From Halosaccharopolyspora lacisalsi (GTDB lineage Bacteria; Actinomycetota; Actinomycetes; Mycobacteriales; Pseudonocardiaceae): a stretch of 64,000 nt of DNA. The stretch's first letter is position 1, and each line of letters begins with the position of its first letter. A program made the translations under genes and the position numbers. Location: contig NZ_JACGWZ010000002.1 in assembly GCF_014137975.1 (NCBI RefSeq), positions 186,001 through 250,000 of the forward strand, in the 5' to 3' direction. Shown here piece by piece: positions 28,596 to 38,600 of this stretch. The notes beneath the pieces are model-generated. The model was not told where the DNA came from, made no database searches, and saw nothing but the letters and a program-made list of their open reading frames with translations.

Positions 28596-30475
28596 CGGTC
28601 CAGTTCGAGCAGGGCGCGGAGTTGATCGTCGCCGAGCCGGGCGAGGTCGGTCTCGACGGTGCGGGTTCGTCCGACGGCGATGCCGGAGAGGTCGCGTTTG
28701 CCCGCGTGGAGGTCGGCGATCGCCTCCTCCACGCTGCGCTCGGTGCACAGCGTGTGGACGGTCACGGCGCGGGTCTGACCGATGCGATGCGCCCGGTCGC
28801 TGGCTTGGTCCTCGACGGCGGGGTTCCACCACCGGTCGTAGTGCACCACGTGGGTGGCCCGGGTGAGGTTGAGCCCGAACCCGGCGGCACGCAGGCTCAG
28901 CAACAGCATCGGTGGCCCGTCGGGGTCCAGCTGAAATCGGTTGATCATCTCTTCGCGGACGGTGGTGGACAGGCCGCCGTGCAGGAACGGCACCGTCCTG
29001 CCGGTGACCTCCTCGCCGAGGTGGGCGGCCAGCAGCTCGCCGGTCTCGCGGTACTGGGTGAACACCAGCGCCCGCTCTCCACTGTCGACGATCTCGGCGA
29101 GCATCTCGGTGACGCGGTCGAGTTTGCCCGACCGGCCGCCCAGGTGGCCCCCGGTGGGGTGTGCCAGCTCGGGGTGGTTGCAGATGTGCTTGAGCCGGGT
29201 CAGCAGGGTCAGCACCCGACCGCGGCGCTCGATGCCCGAGCCCAGGCCGCTGTCGAGGACCTCCTCCAAGCTGGTTCGGTAGAGCCGCTCCTGTTCGGCG
29301 GTCAGCTCGCACACCACCGTCGACTCGATCTTGGCGGGCAGTTCGGGAGCGACGTCGCTCTTGTGGCGGCGCAGCACGTGCGGCCCGACGATCTCGTGCA
29401 GGCGCCGCGCCGCGGCCTCGGAACGGCGTTGTTCGACGGCGGCGGCGAACCGGCGACGGAACCTGGCTCGGGGGCCGAGCAGGCCGGGATTGGTGAAAGC
29501 CAGCAACGACCACAACTCGTCGAGCCGGTTCTCCACCGGGGTCCCGGTCATCGCCACCCGCAGCCGGGCGTTCAGCTTCCGCGCGGCACGGGCGGCCCGG
29601 GTGTCCGGGTTCTTGATCTGCTGGGCCTCGTCGAGCACGATCACGTCCCAGCCCACCTTCGCGAGCACGTCGGCGTCGCCGCGCAGCACCCCGTAGCTGG
29701 TCAGCACCACCGATTCGGTGGTGAGTCCGTCGAGGCCCTCGTTCCGCGCGGAACCCGTACGGAAGGCGACGTCGATTCCGGGGGCGAACCGGTCGAGCTC
29801 ACGTGCCCAGTTACCGAGCACCGACGTCGGGCACACCACCAAGTGCGGTCCGGGACGCCGAGCCAGTACGGCGATGGCCTGCACCGTTTTGCCCAGTCCC
29901 ATCTCGTCGGCCAGCACACCACCACCGTGGGTGGCCGCTGCTCGCAACCACGCCACACCGGCGCGCTGATAAGGGCGCAGCGCCGCCTCCACCGGGTCGG
30001 CGGGATCCGCGTCGTCGGTGGCATCGCCACCGGTGATGCCGTGCCGGACGGCGTCCACGGCCGCCCGGCCCGACCAGATCGTGGCGCCGTCCAGGCAGAG
30101 CGCCGCGTGTCCAGCGGTCGGCAACTCGTCGATCAGCGTCTCGACGGACTCGCCGTCCCGCATCGCGGCCGCGATGCGGGACCACGCCCGCAACGATTCT
30201 CCCGCCGTCGTGGAGGAGGACCAGTTCGCCAGTGCCGCCACGGCTGATTCGGCGTCGACGAGCACCGCGGGAACTTCGGTCGCCACCACCGCACGGCCCG
30301 CCCGCTCCGGGAGCGCGAGCGGCAACCGGGTTTCAGCGCCCTCCGGAAGTCCCGCCTCCGCGGCGGCGGTCCCCGGATTCCGCACGCCCCACCAGGCGAA
30401 GCACTCCGATTCCACGACGAAGCACGCCTGCAGCACCTCGGGCAGCGCGCCGCCGCCGTCGAATTCGGTGCTCAT
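28592..30475 (-). CDS. SNF2-family DEAD/DEAH helicase
   Basis: A 627-residue SNF2/RapA-type ATPase. Helicase core: ADEMGLGKTVQAIAVL (Walker A), VLDEAQQIKNPDTR (DEAQ box), TGTPVENRLDELWSL, and the C-terminal lobe AAGFGLNLTRATHVVHYDRWWNP followed by QASDRAHRIGQ. It probably remodels protein-DNA complexes or acts with RNA polymerase. ATG 30475 is chosen; the frame remains open to 30859 but that part is AT-rich and non-coding. Coupled to the SWIM gene; function in DNA repair or transcription restart is inference. Confidence 0.93.
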   Translation of the reverse strand: MSTEFDGGGALPEVLQACFVVESECFAWWGVRNPGTAAAEAGLPEGAETRLPLALPERAGRAVVATEVPAVLVDAESAVAALANWSSSTTAGESLRAWSRIAAAMRDGESVETLIDELPTAGHAALCLDGATIWSGRAAVDAVRHGITGGDATDDADPADPVEAALRPYQRAGVAWLRAAATHGGGVLADEMGLGKTVQAIAVLARRPGPHLVVCPTSVLGNWARELDRFAPGIDVAFRTGSARNEGLDGLTTESVVLTSYGVLRGDADVLAKVGWDVIVLDEAQQIKNPDTRAARAARKLNARLRVAMTGTPVENRLDELWSLLAFTNPGLLGPRARFRRRFAAAVEQRRSEAAARRLHEIVGPHVLRRHKSDVAPELPAKIESTVVCELTAEQERLYRTSLEEVLDSGLGSGIERRGRVLTLLTRLKHICNHPELAHPTGGHLGGRSGKLDRVTEMLAEIVDSGERALVFTQYRETGELLAAHLGEEVTGRTVPFLHGGLSTTVREEMINRFQLDPDGPPMLLLSLRAAGFGLNLTRATHVVHYDRWWNPAVEDQASDRAHRIGQTRAVTVHTLCTERSVEEAIADLHAGKRDLSGIAVGRTRTVETDLARLGDDQLRALLELDR

Positions 30476-30828
30476 CTTACGCGCCCGTGCGATTTCGTCG
30501 GGGTGTTCGTGGCGCTCTCGACCAGGGAAGCACGTCGGACTCCGGGAGTGTGTGAACCAGCCTTTCAACGGTGACGATACATCACGTCGAGATGTCCTCG
30601 TCGGGGGAATTCGTATTTGACACGGCGCGCTTCCGAGGTTCCGGATAAGTCGTGCCGGGTGATTTGACAATTCCCCTTTCTTTCTGTCCGGGGGTCGGTG
30701 GCGGTATTCGACGTCCCGTTCTCGGCGAGGTGCGTCCCGGCTGTGGGTTGCGATAATCGTAAGTATAGTAACTTCAGTGTTAAATGAAATTACACCAATG
30801 TGACACCAGCACCCGACGAAAGCACCGC
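30476..30828. other. AT-rich intergenic region between archease and SNF2
   Basis: This 353-base stretch has no gene. It contains lower-GC sequence with a TATACT-like -10 for the SNF2 gene on the minus strand (about 30762-30767) and TTGACA at about 30664 facing the other way with no gene downstream. Confidence 0.45.
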
Positions 30829-31249
30829 TCAGACGTCGACGGTCACCGTGCACCTCCACAGCCGACCGTCGGCGGAGAAATCCAGGCCGTGCAGGACACG
30901 GCCTTGGGCACCGCGCCGAAGAGGCCGAGCTCTTCCAGCGGCGCCACGGTCATGCGCCCGGAGCGTGTCCCGGCGGTGTTCGCCCTCGGCGCCCAACGCG
31001 ACCACGTTCTCGGTGTCGAGAAGGTAGATCGACCTCGTCGAGGACCGAGACCAACGCGTCCTCGTCGTCGGAGGCGGCGAGATCGGTGGTCGCGGTTCGT
31101 TCCGGCCGCGCGGTGGAGACGTCGGCGAAGCTCTCGACCACCGCGGCCACGGCCTCGCCGAGACGGGCTTGCCGGGTCGGCCCCCACGCCTCGATGCGCG
31201 GATCCGCGGTGTGCGGCAGGCTTCGGTGCCCGCTTTCCGGCTCGGTCAC
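30829..31249 (-). pseudogene. Archease gene with frameshifts (RtcB activator)
   Basis: Archease activates RtcB RNA ligase. The frame starts at GTG 31249, overlapping the rtcB stop (GTGA), with [14 protein letters not shown] and VVESFADVS. After ALVSVLDEV (about 31030) an inserted base moves the family sequence ([14 protein letters not shown]) to the next frame; a second insertion before about 30955 moves it again (EELGLFGAVPKAVS), and a deleted base near 30895 returns it to the final frame (LHGLDFSADGRLW...VDV, stop 30829). The span of 421 bases is not a multiple of three. Every segment remains recognisable, so decay is recent or the sequence has local errors. Confidence 0.72.
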
Positions 31250-32664
31250 CCCTTGACCACGCCCAGTGGTGTCAGTCGTGCGATCGTGCGGCACAGTCCG
31301 GCGCCTTCGGAGGCCTTCACGACCTCGGTGGCGTCCTTGTACGCGTCGGGAGACTCCGCGGCGAGGCCGCGCCGGGACGTCCCGCGCACGGCGATTCCCC
31401 GTGCTTCCAGCTCCTGCTGGAGGGTCTTGCCGCTGACCGAGCGGGCCATCTGGTGCCTGCTCTTCGGGCGGCCCGCCCCGTGGCACGTGGAGTAGAAGGC
31501 GTCGTTGTCCGCGACGCCCGTGAGCACGTAGGAGGACGTGCCCATCGAGCCCGGGATGAGCACCGGCCGACCGACCTCGCGGAGGCCGGAGGGCAACCCC
31601 TCGTGTCCCGGAGGCAGGGCCGGGGTCCGCCCCCTTGCGGTGGACGCACAGCCCGCGTCGTTCCCCCTCGACCTCGTGATGCTCGATCTTGGCCATGTTG
31701 TGCGAGACGTCGTAGACCAGCCACATCTCACAGCCGGTCCGCTGCTCGAAGACCTCCGCCGCGGCTTCGCCCAGCACGTGCCGGTTCGCGCGGGCGTAGT
31801 TGGCCGCGGCGGCCATCGCACCCAGGTAAGCTCGTGCTTCCGGGGACTCCACGGGGGCGCAGGCCAGTTGCCGGTCCGGCACCTGGACTCCGCGGGACGG
31901 CATGGTCTTTTCCATGGCCCGTACGTGGTCGGTGCAGATCTGGTGTCCGAGGCCGCGTGACCCGCAGTGGATCATCACGCACACCTGGTCGGGTTCCAGG
32001 ACGAAGGCCGCGGCCACCCGCTCGTCGTAGAGCTGGTCGATCGTCTGGGCCCCGGGAAGTGCTTCCCGGGGCCCAGACTGCCGACCTGCCCGAGGCCGCG
32101 CTCCACGGCCCGCTCGCTGACCTGCCCCGGATCGGCGTCGTCGACCGCGCCGGCGTCCTCGCAGCGATCGAGGTCGCGTTGTTCACCCCGGCCCCGCTGC
32201 ACCGCGTACCGCGAACCGGACAGCAGGACCTTCTCGAGTTCCTGCTGCCCGGAGACCGTCCACACGGCCCCTCGTCCCGCACCTCTCGGAATCGCCCGCC
32301 CGAGCCCGCCCATGATCGAATCGCGGTGGAGCGCGAAGTCGTGTCGATTCAGGCTCGTGCCGATCAGACGTACTCCGCAGGAGATGTCGACCCCGACACC
32401 CCCGGGAGAGACCACGCCGCCCTCTCGCACGTCGGTGGCCGCGACCCCGCCGATGGGGAAGCCGTATCCCCGGTGCATGTCGGGCATCGCGTAGGAGGCA
32501 CCGACGACGCCGGGAAGCACGGCCACGCGGACCACCTGGTCGAGCGACTGGTCGGCACTCGGCTCGGGAAGCAGCGCCTTCGAGGTGAACACCATCCCGG
32601 GTACCCGCATCTCCTCGTGCCGCTGGATGCGGAAGCGGTTCGGGGTTTCCTCGATGAGTTCCAT
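31246..32664 (-). pseudogene. rtcB: rtcB RNA ligase gene with two frameshifts
   Basis: RtcB seals 3'-phosphate or 2',3'-cyclic-phosphate RNA ends to 5'-OH ends. The first frame (ATG 32664, GGGGAG upstream) holds ASYAMPDMHRGYGFPIGGVA and the metal-site GGVGVDISCGVRL. A one-base loss at about 32060 shifts frame within the motif normally reading GSGNHFxE, here GPGKHFPG. The second frame carries [14 protein letters not shown] and [10 protein letters not shown] until an insertion near 31625-31635; the third has [28 protein letters not shown] with the nucleotidyl-histidine, and ends GVVKG. The changed Asn and missing Glu are catalytic. Either a pseudogene or an assembly error. Confidence 0.8.
32043..32078. 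repeat. Perfect 17-2-17 inverted repeat inside rtcB
   Basis: GTCTGGGCCCCGGGAAG (32043-32059) and CTTCCCGGGGCCCAGAC (32062-32078) pair perfectly around a 2-base loop. It replaces the codons for the RtcB NHFxE active-site motif and coincides with the first frameshift. Ancestral codons for that motif would form only an imperfect palindrome. Confidence 0.85.
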
Positions 32665-32771
32665 GCCGGCTCCCCGTGGCGACTCCCGCTTCGGGACTGC
32701 TCCCGGCGGCGACGGGACAAACCGTCGCAGGGACGCCGGTCCGCGGAAGCGGGAGCCGAACGGGTGTCGGC

Positions 32772-34349
32772 TCAGTCGCTCGGGGCCTCGTGCTCGAGGC
32801 TGGGTTCCTCGGGTGCGGTGGTGGTTTTCCGCAGCAGTGCGACCGTCCCGGCGAGCAGGAGCACCGCGGCCAGCAGTCCCAGCACCGTGCTGCCGGTGAG
32901 GCCGAGGACGAGGTAGCCGACCACCGTGAAGGCGGCGACGGCCAGGGCGTACGGCAGCTGGGTCATGACGTGGTCGACGTGGTGGGAGCCGGCTCCGGCC
33001 GAGGACAGGATCGTCGTGTCGGAGATGGGGGAGCAGTGATCCCCGAAGATGGCACCGGCGAGAACGGCGGCCAGCAGGGGCAGCATGAGGGTGATGTCCG
33101 TGCTCGCCGCGATGTCGGCGGCGATGGGCAGCAGCACGCCGAACGTTCCCCAGGAGCTTCCGGTGGAAAACGCCATGAATCCCGACAGGATGAACACCAG
33201 CATGGGAAGCAGCGTCAGGCTGATGCTTCCGTCGACGAGCCCGGCCAGGTAGCCCCCGGTACCGAGTCCGCTGATCACCTCGATCATCGTCCAGGCGAAC
33301 AACAGGATCCAGATCGCCGGGAGCATGGACTTGATACCGACCCGCAGCCCCGTCGCGATGGTGCCGCGGTGCGTTTTCCGGCGGACGGTGAGAATCATGG
33401 CGGTGATCCAGCCGAGGACGCTGCCGCACAGCAGGGAGGTCGGCACGTCGGTGTTCTCGAACACCGACAGCAGCGTCGCCCCGCCCTCGGACTGCCGGAC
33501 GCCGGTGACGATCATGGTGACCACGCTAGCGAGTACCAGGGCGGCGATCGGCCACACCAGGTCGCGGACCCGGCCGTTCTCGTTGGCCGCGAGCTGGTTC
33601 TCGTCGCCGGGCACGGCGCCCTTGGCCGGGTCGGTCAGCCCGCCTCCCTCGACGGCGCGCCGCTCGTGCTCGCGCATGGGGCCGACATCCAGGCGGAACC
33701 AGGCGACGCAGCAGATCATCAGCAGCGCCAGGATGGCGTAGTAGTTCAGGGGCACCATCCGGACGAAGGCCTCCAGCGACCCCAGGTTGCCCAATCCGTG
33801 GGTGGCGAGAATGCCCGCGAGGATCGAGATGATGTAGGCGCCCCAGCTGGAGACGGGCATGACCACGCAGACGGGCGCGGACGTGGAGTCGATCATGTAT
33901 GCCAGCTTCGCCCGGGAGATGCGCTGCCGGTCGGCGATGGGGCGGCTGACGTTGCCCACGACCAGGGCGTTGAAGTAGTCGTCGATGAAGATGATCAGCC
34001 CCAGCGCGACGGGGACGAAGGTGGCGCCGACCCGGGTTCGCACCCGGCCGGTCGCCCACTGCCCGAAGGCGCGACTGCCTCCGCAGACCGTCACCAGGGA
34101 AGCGACCATGCCGAGAAAGAGCAGGAAGCCCAGGTTGAACACCTTACCGGTGTTGAGTCCGCCGTCGGCGACGAAAATGCCGCTGACGATGGTGTACAAC
34201 TGCTCCAGTCCGGCTAATGGACGGAATTGGTTGAGCATCAGCAGACCGACAGCGATGCCTGCTCCGAGCGACAGCAGCACTTTTCGCGTCAGTATCACCA
34301 GCACAATGGCCAGTACCGGCGGAATGAGGGAATACACCGAATCGGCCAT
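32772..34349 (-). CDS. NhaC-family Na+/H+ antiporter
   Basis: A 525-residue NhaC-type (PF03553) membrane protein with about 12 segments, exchanging Na+ for H+ or related cation/organic-acid pairs. Family motifs visible: IIFIDDYFNALVVGNVSRPI, DSTSAPVCVVMPVSSWG and GDHCSPISDTTILSSAG. ATG 34349 with AAGGAG upstream. It could serve osmotic or pH balance in a salt-adapted organism. The gene precedes rtcB on the same strand with a 107-base gap, so it may be co-transcribed only by read-through. Confidence 0.92.
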   Translation of the reverse strand: MADSVYSLIPPVLAIVLVILTRKVLLSLGAGIAVGLLMLNQFRPLAGLEQLYTIVSGIFVADGGLNTGKVFNLGFLLFLGMVASLVTVCGGSRAFGQWATGRVRTRVGATFVPVALGLIIFIDDYFNALVVGNVSRPIADRQRISRAKLAYMIDSTSAPVCVVMPVSSWGAYIISILAGILATHGLGNLGSLEAFVRMVPLNYYAILALLMICCVAWFRLDVGPMREHERRAVEGGGLTDPAKGAVPGDENQLAANENGRVRDLVWPIAALVLASVVTMIVTGVRQSEGGATLLSVFENTDVPTSLLCGSVLGWITAMILTVRRKTHRGTIATGLRVGIKSMLPAIWILLFAWTMIEVISGLGTGGYLAGLVDGSISLTLLPMLVFILSGFMAFSTGSSWGTFGVLLPIAADIAASTDITLMLPLLAAVLAGAIFGDHCSPISDTTILSSAGAGSHHVDHVMTQLPYALAVAAFTVVGYLVLGLTGSTVLGLLAAVLLLAGTVALLRKTTTAPEEPSLEHEAPSD

Positions 34350-34565
34350 GTGATTCGCTCCTTCGTTTCGGTGGGCGCGGTCGACCCGGTGTCGTCGGAT
34401 TTTCCGCTGGTTCCTGTCGGTGACGGCTCGTGTCGCCCGCGGCATCGGTAATCGGCACCGCGGGTGTTTCGCACAGTGTCGCGCTATACGCTTAGATACT
34501 CGTGGCCTGGACTGTCAAGTGACCTCCACCGGGGAAGCCGGTCGTGCGTGGAGGTCGGCCCTCGG

Positions 34566-35519
34566 TCAGCCGGCCGCCGGAGGCCACGATCCGGGACGCA
34601 GCAATCCACGGGTGTAGGCGGCGGCGACCAGCGCCGTGCGGTTGGCGGCGTCGAGGCGCCGCCGAAGCCGCGCGATGTGGTAGTTGACCCCGTCCACGCT
34701 GACTCCGAGCTCCCGCCCGATCGCCGAACTCGGTTTGCCCAGCGCCACCCGTTCCAGCACACGGGCCTCCCGGTCGCTCAGCGTCATGGCCGGCTCGGCG
34801 GTGCGGTTCTCGGCCTGCTGCCGCCGGGCCATGCTGGCCAGCAACATCGCACCGTCGAGCTCCGGGTGGGGCAGCGGTTGCAGGGTCATCTCGGCGCCGT
34901 CGGCGGGCTTCCCGAGTGGTTCCACCGAGAAGCGGTGCGTCGCGCGCCCACCGGACCGCAGGACGCGTTCGATCTTGGGGAGCACGGTCGGATCGACGGG
35001 ACGCACCAGCTCGGTCAGCGCCGTGCCGCGCAGCGAGCTCATCTTCGTCGTGAAGAACGTGGCCATCGCGGGGTTGGCCTCCACGATCCGCCCGGTCGGT
35101 GTGCACATCGCGATCGGCAACGGAAGCGACATCACCAGGTCCAGCAGCCTGCTGCGCCACCGGCGGGCCTCCCGCAGCGCTTCGACGTGGTTGGTCAGGT
35201 CGAACAGGATCGAGCCGACGAGCCCGGATCCGGGCGAGACCGGGAAGTGGTAGGCCCGCCACGGGGAGTCGACGGTGCGTTCGCGCAGCAGGGTGGTGCC
35301 CAGGGTGCGCACGCTCCGGTGCTCGGCGGGCAGTATCTCGGCGAGGGAGGGGAGCGGGAGCTCGTTGAGCGGCTTCCCGAGTACGGACGGGTCCCCGCAG
35401 AGCTGCTCGAACTTCCGGTTGGCCCAGCGGACGTGACTCCGCGCGTCGAAAACCGCCACGGGAACGGGCAGGTGCGTCAGGAACGCCGACAGCTCCCCGG
35501 TGGGCTCGCTCGTGCTCAT
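34566..35519 (-). CDS. PAS-domain LuxR-type transcriptional regulator
   Basis: A 317-residue protein with two PAS-like sensor regions (about residues 8-110 and 125-240) and a C-terminal LuxR HTH (about 250-310, LSDREARVLERVALGKPSSAIGRELGVSVDGVNYHIARLR). The PAS domains may sense a small ligand, heme or redox state. ATG 35519 has AGGGGAG 5 bases upstream. It is divergent from the P450-reductase gene (151 bases between starts), so it is the likely regulator of that enzyme. Confidence 0.88.
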   Translation of the reverse strand: MSTSEPTGELSAFLTHLPVPVAVFDARSHVRWANRKFEQLCGDPSVLGKPLNELPLPSLAEILPAEHRSVRTLGTTLLRERTVDSPWRAYHFPVSPGSGLVGSILFDLTNHVEALREARRWRSRLLDLVMSLPLPIAMCTPTGRIVEANPAMATFFTTKMSSLRGTALTELVRPVDPTVLPKIERVLRSGGRATHRFSVEPLGKPADGAEMTLQPLPHPELDGAMLLASMARRQQAENRTAEPAMTLSDREARVLERVALGKPSSAIGRELGVSVDGVNYHIARLRRRLDAANRTALVAAAYTRGLLRPGSWPPAAG

Positions 35520-35574
35520 CACGCTCCCCTCAGGTCCTGTCGTCCGTGATGTCAACCGGAAAACGAACATCGAT

Positions 35575-35592
35575 GCTACAAGTTCTGGTAGC
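35575..35592. promoter_or_regulatory. Inverted repeat between LuxR and P450 genes
   Basis: GCTAC and GTAGC separated by 8 bases lie between the divergent promoters. A possible LuxR-type operator; arms are short, so low confidence. Confidence 0.25.
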
Positions 35593-35670
35593 TCCTTCGG
35601 CGGTACCGGGTGCCTCGCATGGCCATCATCGAGGCGGACAGGTTGGCGACAGGCGTGAGGAGACCTTTCC

Positions 35671-38600
35671 ATGACCCGCAGGACGAAGACCCCCGGCAGG
35701 AACCGAGGCTCCGGGCTACCGCATCCCCCGGGGCGTCTTCCGCTGCTGGGTGACGTGGCGGAGCTGCGCGGCAACCGGCCCTTTCAACGGATCGTCGACG
35801 AGGGGCGCGGGCTCGGACCGATCTTCACGAGGAAGGTGCTCGGTACCGAGATCACGGTCGTCTCCGGGGCCGACCTCGTCGCGGAACTCGCCGACGAGCA
35901 GCGGTTCTCCAAGAAGGTGGCGGGATCCCTGCGGGAGGTCCGCCGCTTCGCCGGTGACGGACTGTTCACCGCGGACAACCACGAGCCGAACTGGGCCAGG
36001 GCGCACGATCTGCTGCTGCCCGCGTTCGCGATGAGCTCGATGCGCGACTACCACCCCGCGATGCTGAGCGTGGCCAACAAACTGCTGGCTCGCTGGGACG
36101 TCGCCGCCCCGGAGAGCACTGTGGACGTGCCCGGCGACATGACCCGGCTGACGCTGGACACGATCGGACTGTGCGGGTTCGGTTTCGACTTCGAGTCGTT
36201 CGAACGCACCGAGCCGCACCCGTTCGTCGAGGCGATGGTGCGGGGGCTGCTGCACGCGCAGAACAGGGGCAGGCGCCTGCCGGGGACGACTCGCCTGTAC
36301 CGCAAGCGGGACGATCAGCACGAACGCGACATCGAGCTGATGTCCGAAGTCGTCGACGAGGTGATCCGCGAGCGCAGGGCTTCCGGGGACACCAGCACCG
36401 ACGACCTGCTCGGGCTGATGCTCAACTCCGACGGCGGACCCGACGAGGTCAACATCCGCTACCAGGTGATCACGTTCCTCATCGCCGGGCACGAGACGAC
36501 TTCGGGGGCGCTGTCGTTCGCCCTGCACTACCTGGCCAAGCATCCGGCCGTGCTGGCCCGCGCGCAGGCCGAGGTCGACGCCCTGTGGGGCGAGGAGGAC
36601 GACCCGCAGCCCCGCTACGAGGACATCGGGAAGCTGCGCTACGTGCGCCAGGTCCTCAACGAGGCGCTGCGGCTGTGGCCCACCGCGCCGGGGTTCACGC
36701 GCGCGCCGATCGAGGACACGGTGATCGGCGGACGCTACCCGGTCGCCGAGGGACAGCCCCTGCTGGTCTCCGCTTCGCTGCTGCATCGCGATCCGGTCTG
36801 GGGAGACAACGTGGACAACTTCGATCCGGAGCGGTTCTCGCCGGAGCAGGAGAAGCAGCGTCCGCCCCATGCTTTCAAGCCGTTCGGCACCGGCGAACGC
36901 GAGTGCATCGGTCGTCAGTTCGCCCTGCACGAGGCCACGATGGTGCTGGGCATGCTCCTGCACCGCTACCGACTGATCGATCACGCCCGCTACCAGCTGC
37001 GCATCAAGCAGACGCTGACCATCAAACCGGCCGAACTGACCCTGGGACTGGTCCGCCGCGAGCCGCGGGAGCGCCGGAGTTCGGAGCCGCGGGCCGAACC
37101 CGCGCGAGCGCGGCGCGATCGGGCCGGGGGCAAGGTCGCCGAGGGCACGCCGCTGACCCTGCTGCACGGGTCCGACCTGGGGACCAGCAGGAGCACCGCC
37201 GAACAGTTGGCGAGCGAGGCCGCCGAGTACGGCTTCACCACGAGCGTCGGGCCGTTGAACGAGGCCGCGGACAACCTGCCCTCCGAGGGACCGACGGTGA
37301 TCGTGGCCTCCTCCTACAACGGCAAGCCCACCGAGGACGCCGCCGATTTCGTCTCCTGGCTCGAACGGGCCGAGCAGCCCGTCGCACGGGACGTGCCCTA
37401 CGCGGTGCTCGGCGTCGGGGACCGCAACTGGGTGGCGACCTACCAGCGGGTACCGACCCTGATCGACGCTCGCCTCGCCGAAGCGGGCGGGCAGCGCCTG
37501 CTTCGGCGAGGCGAGGTCGACGTCTCCGGTGACGCGCTCGGCGACACCGACTCGTTCGGCGACGCGCTGTGGGAAACCCTCCTGCAGCGCTACGGCCACG
37601 GCGAGAACGCACCGCGATCCTCGTCCTCCGAGCAGTCGGGCTACGTCGTCGACGAGCTCTCCTCCGGGGTGACCGGGGCCCTGGACGCTCAGCACGGCGT
37701 GGTGCCGATGGAAGTCGTGGACCGCGAGTCGCTGGTCGACACCGAACACCCGCTCGCGCGTGCGAAGCGGTTCCTGCGCGTGCGGCTGCCCGGAGGGCAC
37801 TCCTATCGCACCGGAGACCACTTCACGGTGCTGCCGGACAACCAGCCCGACCAGGTGCGCCGTGCCGTCGAGCTGTTGCACCTCGACCCGGAAGCGGTGA
37901 TCCGCGTCCGCGCCCAGGAGGGCGTGCGGCGGCCGCTGCCGCTGGACCGCCCGGTGCGGGTGCGGGAGCTGTTCACCCACTTCGTCGAGGTGCAGGATCC
38001 CGCCACCGCCCAGCAGATCCGGGTGCTCGCCGATCACAACCCCTGTCCTCCCGAGGAGCAGGCCCTCCGACGACTGGCCGAAGCACCGGCCGGGGAGAGC
38101 GTGCTCGACCTCGTCGAGCAGCACCCCGCCCTGCGCGAGCACCTGCCGCTGGCGGTGCTGCTGGAACTGCTCCCGACGATGCGCCCCCGCGACTACTCGA
38201 TCTCTTCCTCGGCGCACTACCGACCGGGGGAGGTCGATCTGATGGTCTCGGTGCTGAGCGCACCGGCACGCACCGGCTCGGGGGAGTTCCGGGGTGTCGG
38301 CTCGCACCACATGAGCTCACTGGCACCGGGTGACACCGTGCGAGCGGCGGTGCGTCCCTGCCGCGAGGTCTTTCGCGTCTCGCCGGACCCGGACACACCG
38401 GTGATCATGATCTCGGCAGGGACGGGGCTGGCACCGTTCCGGGGATTCATCGCCGACCGACACCACGCCCTGGAACAGGGAGCCACGTTGGCGCCGGCCC
38501 TGTGCTACTTCGGTTGCGACCACCCCGATGTCGACTACCTGCATCGCGAGGAGCTCACCGCCGCCGACGAGGCGGGGGCGGTGTCGATGCGCCCGACCTT

